Assembly (NCBI GenBank): GCA_964611525.1
Contig: CAZTAL010000051.1
Location: 1 to 6,174 of the forward strand
Direction: 5' to 3'
DNA: 6,174 nucleotides
DNA from: JAAYJR01 sp964611525
Lineage (GTDB): Bacteria; Bacteroidota; Bacteroidia; Bacteroidales; Prolixibacteraceae
Shown: piece after piece, positions 1 to 6,000 of the stretch
Position numbering within the stretch: the stretch's first letter is position 1
Layout of the letters: each line of letters begins with the position of its first letter
The notes under the pieces: model-generated
The model's database searches: none
Seen by the model: only the letters and a program-made list of their open reading frames with translations
Told to the model about the DNA's origin: nothing
Program-made: the position numbers and the translations under genes

Positions 1-928
1 TCAAAACATTAGGTGTTTCCTGGGCATCATCAAACATCATGTGACCGCCTACTGCACTTACCTTGGTCGGTACAGTCACGCCCAGCCCCCATCTTGCTAT
101 ATCCATCTCATGAACTCCCTGGTTACCCATATCGCCATTTCCATAATCCCAGTGCCAATGCCAGTTATAATGAAAACGGTTACGGTTAAATGGCCTTTGC
201 GGTGCAGGCCCCAGCCACATATCATAATCGACTTTGCTCATATATTCTTTTGTATAAGGTCCTATCCAGGAATTACTATTTACGGTAAAGGCAAATTTTT
301 CATCTTCATCCATGTAACCGTCCGGATATTCCCCGATTGAGTCACGCCACTTGTAACATATCCCTTTTGCCATATAAACCTCGCCCAGCTTACCGTCCCT
401 CATAAACTGAACAGCAGACTGTGCGCAGGGATTACTCCTCTGTTCAGCCCCGTCCTGAACAACCCTGTTATATTTCCTTGCTGCTTCACGTAATTGTTTA
501 CCTTCCCAAATAGTATGACAGGATGGTTTTTCAATACTTGCATGTTTGCCAGCCTGGATTGCCCATACACCCGCAAGTGCATGCCAGTGATTAGGTGTAA
601 CAACTGAAACGGCATCAATTGATTTGTCCTCAAAAAGCTTACGCATGTCGGTATATAACTTCGGTTTTCGCAAATTTTTATCGGTAAAAAGTTTTTTAAC
701 CCGCTCTGCAAAAAGATTTTCGTCTACATCACAAAGAGCCGCAACCTCCACATTTTCCAACTTTTGATAAGATTGAATATGTGATTGTCCCATTCCTCTT
801 ATACCTATTACAGCAACATTTACCCTGTCATTAGCGCCTTTCCATTCTGCTCCCGTGAGAATGGTAGGAACTGCGATGATTCCCGCATTGGTCATCGCCG
901 TTGTTTTGATAAAATTTCTTCGTTTCAT
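1..928 (-). CDS. Tat-exported Gfo/Idh/MocA family oxidoreductase, 3' end outside window
   Basis: Probable NAD(P)-dependent sugar or polyol dehydrogenase of the Gfo/Idh/MocA family; the substrate cannot be read from the sequence. The frame is open from ATG at 928 to the window edge, giving 309 residues; the C-terminus is missing. Residues 1-27 form a twin-arginine signal (RRNFIK at 3-8, then a short hydrophobic stretch), so export by Tat, already folded with cofactor, is likely. The Rossmann fold starts at 37-50 with VNVAVIGIRGMGQS, a GxxGxG-type dinucleotide loop. TPNHWH (111-116) and IEKPSCH (132-138) follow, the latter holding the family's EKP lysine (Lys134). GNQGVHEMD (268-276) carries the candidate catalytic His273. 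The style matches exported Bacteroidota and Planctomycetota members, not GH109, whose TPWEWH-type motif is absent. It is last in the minus-strand cluster, 107 bases after the URO-D-like gene. There is no Shine-Dalgarno; the leader is A/T only. Family call is firm, substrate unknown. Confidence 0.93.
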   Translation of the reverse strand, partial: MKRRNFIKTTAMTNAGIIAVPTILTGAEWKGANDRVNVAVIGIRGMGQSHIQSYQKLENVEVAALCDVDENLFAERVKKLFTDKNLRKPKLYTDMRKLFEDKSIDAVSVVTPNHWHALAGVWAIQAGKHASIEKPSCHTIWEGKQLREAARKYNRVVQDGAEQRSNPCAQSAVQFMRDGKLGEVYMAKGICYKWRDSIGEYPDGYMDEDEKFAFTVNSNSWIGPYTKEYMSKVDYDMWLGPAPQRPFNRNRFHYNWHWHWDYGNGDMGNQGVHEMDIARWGLGVTVPTKVSAVGGHMMFDDAQETPNVL

Positions 929-1035
929 AATAATATTTTATAAATTTTTAGAATAAATTGATATTTTTTCCACTGTTGTACAAGTAATTTATTTTCATTT
1001 ATATTTTGTTGATATTATCTATCAATTCAAGATTC

Positions 1036-2196
1036 CTACCGGTATTTCCCATATTCCTGCAAGGTATTCCACATAGCCATTATATTCTCCGGTGGCACCT
1101 CGGCCTGTATATTGTGCACCGTATTAAAGACAAATCCACCGCCTGGTGCCAGAGCCTCAATATTACGACGAACATCATCTTTTACTTCTTCCTGAGTACC
1201 TGATGGTAATACATTCTGAGTATCAATACCCCCTCCCCAAAAAACTATGGAATCTCCGAAATCTTTTTTCAATTGTTTTGGCTCCATTCCTGCTGCAGTA
1301 ATATGAATCGGATTCAGAATATCAACTCCCATCTCAATAAAGTCGGGGATAATAGGCCTGACATTGCCACATGAATGAAACATCAATTTTGCATTGGGGG
1401 CTTTTTCTTTAATAAACTTAAGAACCCTTACAAAATGAGGCTTATAGTAATCCCTGAAATGCTCGGGACTTATCAGTTGTGACTGCTGAGTTCCGTAATC
1501 ATCTCCTTCACCAATAATATCAACCACTTCGGTCAGTTCGTCAAGCGCAGCGTCCCAGAACTCTATCTTCAGATCCGCCAGCTTGCCGACTAATTTATCG
1601 GAATTACCCGGAAAAATAAACGGGTCCAGCATTGAATTTGATACCCCTCTTATACGCTGATGCATCTCAAACAAACCGGCACATAACCCTTTTACGAATA
1701 CTATTTTATTCTTCTCCCTGAATTTCAAAGCTTTCTCATACAATCCCTCAAAACGGAACTTGGCTCCGGCACCGGGCCATGGATAATTCTCGATAACTCC
1801 CTCTTCTTCAAAATTAATATTTTCCATTGGACTTTCAACAAGCGTAAACCAATGACCGTTTTGGGGAAAATGGTGGGTAAAACCCCATTCGTCGTGGTAT
1901 TCAAGATACTCACCCTTATCTTTGACTTTTGAGTATACATCCCAATTGTGGCTTGTCAATGGGAATAGTCCCCTGACATCCACTCTTAACTTATCCAGTA
2001 TGTCTTCATCAGGTATAACTATCTGCTGGATCACATCAGACCATTCGGGTTCCGTTGCACTTAGTCCGAGGTATTTCCTTAAGTTCCGATATGCCACACT
2101 ATTTATGCCTGTCCATGTTGTGCCCGCCAGATCATATGGTATCCGGTCAGGTTCTTCGTGATTCAAAGCTTTAAATATTCTTTCTCTTGAATTCAT
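1036..2196 (-). CDS. URO-D superfamily protein (methyltransferase/decarboxylase-like, probably not HemE)
   Basis: A 386-residue protein of the uroporphyrinogen decarboxylase superfamily. This fold includes HemE of heme synthesis and the zinc-dependent MtaA/CmuA-type corrinoid methyltransferases; many members in sugar-degrading bacteria have no assigned reaction. The N-terminus (MNSRERIFKALNHEEPDRIP) is the usual opening of the non-HemE branch. The arginine-rich RQAGRY motif of HemE is not seen. Later landmarks are GEGDDYGTQ (229-237), ISPEHF (242-247), FHSCGNVRPIIPD (273-285), FWGGGIDTQNVLPSGT (319-334) and VHNIQAEVPPEN (360-371). His274 and Cys276 match the first two zinc ligands of MtaA-like proteins; where these have a downstream Cys, this protein has His361. 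It lies between the transporter and the dehydrogenase, so a role in breaking down the imported compound is more likely than heme synthesis. No corrinoid protein gene is in the window. The start at 2196 is the family start; no Shine-Dalgarno is visible. Confidence 0.92.
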   Translation of the reverse strand: MNSRERIFKALNHEEPDRIPYDLAGTTWTGINSVAYRNLRKYLGLSATEPEWSDVIQQIVIPDEDILDKLRVDVRGLFPLTSHNWDVYSKVKDKGEYLEYHDEWGFTHHFPQNGHWFTLVESPMENINFEEEGVIENYPWPGAGAKFRFEGLYEKALKFREKNKIVFVKGLCAGLFEMHQRIRGVSNSMLDPFIFPGNSDKLVGKLADLKIEFWDAALDELTEVVDIIGEGDDYGTQQSQLISPEHFRDYYKPHFVRVLKFIKEKAPNAKLMFHSCGNVRPIIPDFIEMGVDILNPIHITAAGMEPKQLKKDFGDSIVFWGGGIDTQNVLPSGTQEEVKDDVRRNIEALAPGGGFVFNTVHNIQAEVPPENIMAMWNTLQEYGKYR

Positions 2197-2382
2197 AAAA
2201 TTCTGTTTTTATATCTTGTTGTAAAAAAATTAATTTATTATTTCCCCGACATTAATGCAGGACTAAGGATACCGTATTATAAAAACCTAATCTTTGCAAG
2301 TCAATATCTTATGTATGCTTATTAACGTTTCCAATCAATAACATAATATCATATTCTTCTTAATGAGTTTTTTATAAAACAA
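2197..2382. other. Intergenic gap between transporter and URO-D-like gene
   Basis: This 186-base gap is the longest within the minus-strand cluster, and no credible small ORF lies in it. It contains the promoter candidate described separately. An AACGTT core (2324-2329) sits inside a cre-like stretch (2320-2333) that fits the LacI-family cre consensus with two mismatches, about 50 bases upstream of the predicted start. A GC-free hairpin (2367-2380) lies just past the transporter stop and is too weak to call a terminator. The gap makes it possible that the two downstream genes are transcribed separately as well as by read-through. Confidence 0.5.
2276..2304 (-). promoter_or_regulatory. Sigma70-style promoter candidate upstream of URO-D-like gene
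   Basis: On the minus strand TTGACT (2304-2299) and TATAAT (2281-2276) are separated by exactly 17 bases, matching 5/6 and 6/6 of the classical -35/-10 consensus. Transcription would start near 2269, leaving a leader of about 72 bases before the ATG at 2196. The main sigma factor of Bacteroidota normally uses TTTG and TAnnTTTG, so whether this functions in the host is uncertain. It may be a chance match in AT-rich DNA. Confidence 0.35.
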
Positions 2383-3663
2383 TCACAGATTCATCGAAAC
2401 AGGTTCCATTCTCGGTGAAATAATATGCATAACCAACAATCCCACAAGATAACCAAAGGCAGCTATAACAAAGGGAAATACATAGCCTCGCGTACCTGCT
2501 TCATTTAAAACATAACCTATAAGCAATGCTGTTCCCATAGCTGCAAAAGAACTAACTGTAGTTGAAAAACCAATCACCGATCCCACTATTTTTTTTGGAA
2601 ACAAATCAGAGGCTACAGTAAAGATATTGGCCGACCATGAATTGTGGGCAGCAGCAGCAAGGGCAATGAGTCCGACGCATACCGGCATCGAATCGATAAA
2701 CGGAACCAGCATTACAGGCAAAACAAGCAGGGCAGTTCCCAACATGGTGGCTTTCCTTGCTGTATTGGTAGATTTACCCTTTTTCAGTAAGAAGCTAGAT
2801 ACTGCTCCCCCACCAATACCTCCACTCCAGGCTACTATATATATAACCACCAAAGGAATGGCCAAGCCTTTCAGTTCAATGCCGAAACGGGCATTCAAAA
2901 ATTTAGCTCCCCAAAAAAGATAAAAGTACCATACCGGATCGGCAAAAAGCTTACCCAAAGCTACCACCCAGGTCTGCCTGTATCCTACAAGCTTATTCCA
3001 TGGTATTTTAACTTTATCAACATTTTCCTGGTCGCTTTCTATATAACGTAGCTCCTCTTTGTTAACAAAACGGCTTTCACCAGGTGAATCAAAAAATATG
3101 AACCACATTACCAGCCAAATGGTACTCAAAACTATCGAAGTTACAAAAACATACTGCCATGAGGTAAAAAAATATAGAATGACAGGTATCAACAACGGCG
3201 CAATTATCTGTCCCGCATTGGAGCCGCCATTAAATATCCCTGTAGCATAAGCCCTTTCCTTCTTCGGAAACCATTCCGCAACCGTCTTGATACTCGCAGG
3301 GAAATTGGCTGACTGTCCGATACCCAGTCCCAGCCGCGCAAAAGCAAATCCCAGCCAACTCCTGGCAGCTGCGTGGGATAAACTGGCAATACCCCAGAAA
3401 ATAACTGCAAGAGAAAGTCCCCACCTGGTGCCAAGACGATCGATCACATAACCGATAAAAAAAGGCCCAATGGCATAGGTAAGCTGAAATGCAAATACAA
3501 CATATCCGTATTCCTGCTCACTCCACCCAACCTCGGCAGTTATGTAAGGCGCCAGTATCCCCAAAATGACCCTGTCAAAATATACAATGGTAGTAGAATA
3601 AAAAAGAAGAGCTACAATAACCCACCTGAAACTTGATCTTTTACCTGGAAAATTCATATTCAT
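2383..3663 (-). CDS. MFS transporter, anion:cation symporter (hexuronate/aldonate-type) family
   Basis: A 426-residue inner-membrane carrier of the major facilitator superfamily, closest in pattern to the ACS group (ExuT, DgoT and relatives), which bring in hexuronates, aldonates and other organic anions with protons. TM1 ends in YFDR (28-31), holding the conserved Asp30-Arg31 pair. The TM2-3 loop has DRLGTRWG (75-82), the MFS signature. TM4 carries RLGLGIGQSANFPASIKTV (110-128), followed by AEWFPKKERAYATGIFN (129-145). The second half has DPVWYFYLFWGAKF (242-255), GGGAVSSFLLKKG (284-296) and SDLFPKKIVGSVIGF (352-366), all typical of the group. Length and about 12 hydrophobic segments are normal. 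Oddity: Gln117 occupies the place where relatives have a conserved Glu. The start ATG overlaps the regulator's stop (ATGA at 3663-3660), so the two are probably translationally coupled. A second in-frame ATG at 3657 is an alternative start. The substrate is inferred only to be an organic acid. Confidence 0.94.
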   Translation of the reverse strand: MNMNFPGKRSSFRWVIVALLFYSTTIVYFDRVILGILAPYITAEVGWSEQEYGYVVFAFQLTYAIGPFFIGYVIDRLGTRWGLSLAVIFWGIASLSHAAARSWLGFAFARLGLGIGQSANFPASIKTVAEWFPKKERAYATGIFNGGSNAGQIIAPLLIPVILYFFTSWQYVFVTSIVLSTIWLVMWFIFFDSPGESRFVNKEELRYIESDQENVDKVKIPWNKLVGYRQTWVVALGKLFADPVWYFYLFWGAKFLNARFGIELKGLAIPLVVIYIVAWSGGIGGGAVSSFLLKKGKSTNTARKATMLGTALLVLPVMLVPFIDSMPVCVGLIALAAAAHNSWSANIFTVASDLFPKKIVGSVIGFSTTVSSFAAMGTALLIGYVLNEAGTRGYVFPFVIAAFGYLVGLLVMHIISPRMEPVSMNL

Positions 3664-4733
3664 AAAGAATTACGTTTAATATATTTTATTGGAATTATTT
3701 TCTGTACCGAAATGCGGTTTTTTATAAATTCAGCCATTTCCCTGGCCATATTCTTAAAACTACAGGAAATAACGCTTATGCCGTCACGGATAACTTCTTT
3801 TAAGGGTGTCTCATTGTATGATATAACCCCTATATCCTGTCCGAGACGCCAATTGCGGACCTTACAGGTCTTAAGCAGTTTTATTAAATCCGAATCATCA
3901 ATCACCAAATATGCATCCCCCTTGCGTATCTGCACATCTCTCAGGGAATCTTCTATTTTATAAGGAATATAATGATCGGTACAAAATTTAACAAAACCTG
4001 TTTCCAGTGTCCTGGGATGCCCGCTATTTTCCGGGAAACTGAGAAAAAGCTTATTATATTTGCGTATTTTACTGTAAGCAGATTCAAGGGAACGGTATGT
4101 TCCTTCATAAAAATCCTGCACAATAGAATTGTATTTATTTTCAATGCGATCATTTCTTGCAATGATCAGTATCTTTCCGGCTGGTATGCGGCCTATAACA
4201 TTGGGGATTCTGGGATGATCAAAGGATGATATGACAAAAAGGTCAAAACCGGATGAATTACGGTTTAATATCATTTCCAAAATTTTAATATTATAATGAT
4301 GAAAAAATATCTCAATTTCACATTCATCTTTTACAAGTTGTCGAAATTCATTATAAAGCACCTCAAAATATGCATTGAAACTATGTACTACAAATAGTAT
4401 CCTTAATTTTACATCAGGGCGCCTGTTGACAACAAAATAACCCCTTTTGGGGCGGGACTCGATTATCCCTTGTCGTATTAATACGTTATAGGCACGGACG
4501 ACTGTTTTACGGGCAACGTTGAATTTTTTCGCAGCAGAGTTAATGCTCGGTATAGCATGGCCTGTTGCTATCTCCCCGTTTCTTACCGATTCGGTAATAG
4601 CTGACACAATCTTGCCCGATTTTGATGGTGATCCGAATTCCCTTACCATACCTGTAAAATAATTATAGTCCGTCCGTAAAATTAGCACAAACCTTTCCAA
4701 ATCTGAAAAACACCAAAATTTACTGATGTACAT
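3660..4733 (-). CDS. GntR-family regulator with LacI/periplasmic-binding-type sensor domain
   Basis: A 357-residue transcription regulator. Residues about 37-104 are a GntR winged helix (KIVSAITESVRNGEIATG, IPSIN, ARKTVVRAYNVL, GIIESRPKRGYFV). Residues about 109-354 form a sugar-binding-protein-like sensor as in LacI/GalR: LRILFVVHSFNAYFEVL at its start, DLFVISSFDHP (164-174), and the classic QDIGVISYNETPLKEVI (299-315) near the end, closing with IPIKYIKRNSL. This hybrid is common in Bacteroidota near sugar-use genes. It probably senses the cluster's substrate or a product and controls its own operon. An in-frame stop at 4745-4743 makes 4733 the most upstream start, but the first 28 residues are aromatic-rich and unlike the family. 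ATG at 4649 (residue 29), preceded by CAGG, would leave about 8 residues before the winged helix and is a serious alternative. The gene is first in the minus-strand cluster and overlaps the transporter by 4 bases. Confidence 0.9.
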   Translation of the reverse strand: MYISKFWCFSDLERFVLILRTDYNYFTGMVREFGSPSKSGKIVSAITESVRNGEIATGHAIPSINSAAKKFNVARKTVVRAYNVLIRQGIIESRPKRGYFVVNRRPDVKLRILFVVHSFNAYFEVLYNEFRQLVKDECEIEIFFHHYNIKILEMILNRNSSGFDLFVISSFDHPRIPNVIGRIPAGKILIIARNDRIENKYNSIVQDFYEGTYRSLESAYSKIRKYNKLFLSFPENSGHPRTLETGFVKFCTDHYIPYKIEDSLRDVQIRKGDAYLVIDDSDLIKLLKTCKVRNWRLGQDIGVISYNETPLKEVIRDGISVISCSFKNMAREMAEFIKNRISVQKIIPIKYIKRNSL

Positions 4734-4814
4734 GAAAATTCTTCAGACAAGCATAACACCGTTGATGGACTTTTTGGTCAGACTCAATTTAATATTCATT
4801 TCAAACTATGCTAC

Positions 4815-4822
4815 CAAAATTA
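4815..4822 (-). promoter_or_regulatory. Possible Bacteroidetes -7 box for the GntR regulator
   Basis: The minus strand reads TAATTTTG at 4822-4815, an exact match to TAnnTTTG. Transcription would start near 4808, about 75 bases before ATG 4733. No TTTG is found at the expected -33 distance (about 4841-4845), so this is only half a promoter and may be chance in AT-rich DNA. Confidence 0.35.
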
Positions 4823-4891
4823 ATCTGTGATACCCTGTTATACTTTTTAAATATATGATATAATGATTTTTAAAACAACAAATATAAATAA

Positions 4892-4908
4892 TTTAAAACG
4901 ATTTTAAA
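4892..4908. repeat. 17-base inverted repeat, possible operator
   Basis: TTTAAAA, spacer CGA, then TTTTAAA make a perfect 7-base-arm inverted repeat. It lies about 20 bases upstream of the rightward -33 box. The arms contain no G or C, so an RNA hairpin would be weak; a protein-binding site is the more sensible reading. In a region this AT-rich it could also be accidental. Confidence 0.35.
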
Positions 4909-4927
4909 CAACTTAAAGCATATTAAG

Positions 4928-4957
4928 TTTGAAATTAATAGTAAAAAACTATTTTTG
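4928..4957 (+). promoter_or_regulatory. Bacteroidetes-type promoter for the acyltransferase gene
   Basis: TTTG at 4928-4931 and TATTTTTG (TAnnTTTG) at 4950-4957 are separated by 18 bases, close to the normal spacing of the Bacteroidota housekeeping promoter. The predicted start is near 4964, giving a leader of roughly 23 bases to the ATG at 4987. Both boxes match the consensus fully and the distance to the gene is right, which makes this the best promoter in the window. Confidence 0.6.
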
Positions 4958-4986
4958 TTTGATTAAATTTCTGTTATTAATAAATA

Positions 4987-5796
4987 ATGGCAAATAATAC
5001 AACAGAACTTAATACAGATTGGCGCAAGGTAGCGTCTGCCATGTACAGGAAACCACGTGATTCCAAAATTTACGGATCAGTGGAGATTGATGTTACAATG
5101 CTGGAACAATTCATTGTAAAAAAACGCAAAGAGGGAATTAAAACTACACTTACCCAGTTAATTACACTCATTGTCGGTCGTTCAATCGCAACTGAAGTTC
5201 CTGAAATGAATGCATATATCAGACGCGGAAAAGTAATTCGGAGAAAACAGGTAGATGCCATGGTTAGCGTTCTGCTTAAGAGTGATGAAATGGGATCCGT
5301 CAAGATTGAAAATGCTGATCAGGTAACCGTTTCCGAGCTTTCAGAAATTATAGCAAAAAAAATCAAGGAATCTCGCCAGGGCGAAGAGAACAAGGCTATG
5401 CAGTCCAAACAAGTACTTTCTTCATTACCATGGCCTTTCAGGAACTGGGTTTTTAATCTTTATAAAAAAATCACTATAGACTGGGGATTGAAAGTACCGG
5501 GTATTAACCTTTCATCCGACAGTTTCGGTTCCTATGTGATATCCAATATCGGAACACTTGGACTTGATACCGGCTATGCCGCACTTCTGCCCTCCTCCAA
5601 TGTTTCAATCGTATTAATAATTGGAAAAGTATATAAAAAACCTGTTGTGGTAAATGATCAAATTGTACCAAGAAAAATATTACTCCTTTCAGCCACTCTT
5701 GACCACCGGGTGGTTGACGGTTCACACGGAGGAAAATTATTCCGTTATATAAAATATCTGATAAAAAATCCGGAATTACTGGATAAAAAACCTTGA
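4987..5796 (+). CDS. Stand-alone 2-oxoacid dehydrogenase E2-type acyltransferase catalytic domain
   Basis: A 269-residue cytoplasmic protein with the fold of the catalytic core of dihydrolipoamide acyltransferases (E2) and chloramphenicol acetyltransferase. WRKVASAMYRKPRDSKIYGS (12-31) and VEIDVTMLEQF (32-42) match the start of the E2 core. YVISNIGTLGLDTGYAALLP (183-202) is the acyl-CoA/thioester region, and DHRVVDG (239-245) is the active-site motif with His240 and Asp244. The usual N-terminal lipoyl domain(s) and E1/E3-binding domain are absent: complete E2 proteins are about 400 residues or longer, and this one begins directly at the core. An amphipathic stretch, SSLPWPFRNWVFNLYKKI (145-162), lies between the halves. 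No E1 or E3 gene is adjacent, so it may transfer acyl groups to another acceptor. ATG 4987 is chosen because it fits the core start and the upstream promoter; the leader is A/T-rich without Shine-Dalgarno. It is apparently transcribed alone, ending at the hairpin just downstream. Confidence 0.9.
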   Translation: MANNTTELNTDWRKVASAMYRKPRDSKIYGSVEIDVTMLEQFIVKKRKEGIKTTLTQLITLIVGRSIATEVPEMNAYIRRGKVIRRKQVDAMVSVLLKSDEMGSVKIENADQVTVSELSEIIAKKIKESRQGEENKAMQSKQVLSSLPWPFRNWVFNLYKKITIDWGLKVPGINLSSDSFGSYVISNIGTLGLDTGYAALLPSSNVSIVLIIGKVYKKPVVVNDQIVPRKILLLSATLDHRVVDGSHGGKLFRYIKYLIKNPELLDKKP

Positions 5797-5806
5797 AAAA
5801 ATCCAC

Positions 5807-5831
5807 ATTTGCAGGACTACCGGCAAATTTT
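5807..5831 (+). terminator. Probable intrinsic terminator after the acyltransferase
   Basis: ATTTGC (5807-5812) pairs with GCAAAT (5823-5828). Beyond an A-G mismatch, GG (5814-5815) pairs with CC (5820-5821) around an ACTA loop. The second arm runs into a short T tract (TTTT at 5828-5831, then CTATT). It starts 10 bases after the stop codon. The stem is modest and the T tract short, so it may be a weak terminator. Confidence 0.5.
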
Positions 5832-5839
5832 CTATTCCA

Positions 5840-5876
5840 GACTTTTGAGTTTATTGACAGACTCTCAGTTAAAGTC
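5840..5876. repeat. Bulged inverted repeat in the gap before the LacI gene
   Basis: GACTTT (5840-5845) pairs with AAAGTC (5871-5876), and TGAG (5846-5849) with CTCA (5864-5867), leaving a three-base GTT bulge and a 14-base loop. No T tract follows, so it is not a standard terminator. Role unknown; it could simply be part of the terminator region. Confidence 0.3.
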
Positions 5877-5910
5877 ACATAAATATTCCAATATATAATT
5901 AATTTTTTTC

Positions 5911-5924
5911 CGTGTACGAACACG
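5911..5924. promoter_or_regulatory. Central-CG palindrome, candidate LacI-family operator
   Basis: CGTGTACGAACACG has five-base perfect outer arms (CGTGT and ACACG) around ACGA, with its dyad axis in the central CG. A T run lies before it and an A run after it, extending the symmetry apart from one C. LacI-family operators usually have a central CG step. It sits about 19 bases upstream of the -7 box, over the expected -33 region, and about 77 bases before the coding start of a LacI-family gene. This fits autorepression, which is an inference. No T tract follows on either strand, so a terminator is unlikely. Confidence 0.4.
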
Positions 5925-5942
5925 AAAAACAATAAAAATCAT

Positions 5943-5950
5943 TAATTTTG
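5943..5950 (+). promoter_or_regulatory. Bacteroidetes -7 box for the LacI-family gene
   Basis: TAATTTTG matches TAnnTTTG exactly. Transcription would begin near 5957, about 40 bases upstream of the proposed start at 5998-6001, so the promoter supports a translation start in that area. The -33 position (about 5921-5924) lacks TTTG and is covered by the palindrome, suggesting a weak or regulated promoter. Confidence 0.4.
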
Positions 5951-6000
5951 TATTTGTAATAAATAATTACACTTATCAAACAACTGATAAACAATTTATT

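Larger units (their letters stand above)
4734..4986. other. Divergent regulatory gap between the two transcription units
   Basis: This 253-base gap separates the minus-strand regulator from the plus-strand acyltransferase. It is extremely AT-rich from about 4840 onward and contains no credible coding sequence. It carries the two promoter candidates and the inverted repeat listed separately. A near-direct repeat is also present: GATTTTTAAAACAAC (4865-4879) and GATTTTAAACAAC (4900-4912), 35 bases apart start to start, or roughly three helical turns. Confidence 0.6.

Noticed and set aside
41..340. Open frame of 99 codons on the plus strand.
   Set aside because: Antisense to the Gfo/Idh/MocA gene, whose minus frame has clear family motifs; no recognisable protein.
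1..928. GH109 glycosidase, which shares the fold and Tat signal.
   Set aside because: The characteristic TPWEWH-type motif is replaced by TPNHWH and EKPSCH, which are dehydrogenase-branch motifs.
976..1025. Small palindromes between the URO-D-like and dehydrogenase genes: TTGTACAA (976-983) and TTGATA/TATCAA (1009-1025).
   Set aside because: Short, AT-rich, without a T tract on the minus strand; expected by chance in such sequence.
1036..2196. Assignment of the URO-D-like gene as hemE.
   Set aside because: The HemE N-terminal arginine motif is absent, the N-terminus and CGN-type motif belong to the other branch, and no heme genes are nearby.
2320..2333. Cre-like site (TGGAAACGTTAATA on the minus strand) as a binding site for a LacI-family protein.
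   Set aside because: Two mismatches to the cre consensus and poor arm symmetry outside AACGTT; mentioned in the gap entry but not called as a site.
4830..4842. ATACCCTGTTATA-like stretch resembling the I-SceI homing endonuclease site.
   Set aside because: Only an 11-base core (TACCCTGTTAT) matches the 18-base site, and no intron or homing endonuclease is nearby; treated as coincidence.
5504..5932. Open frame of 142 codons on the minus strand overlapping the acyltransferase 3' end.
   Set aside because: Antisense to the intact E2 core and reading through its terminator region; the translation resembles no known family and has no promoter support.
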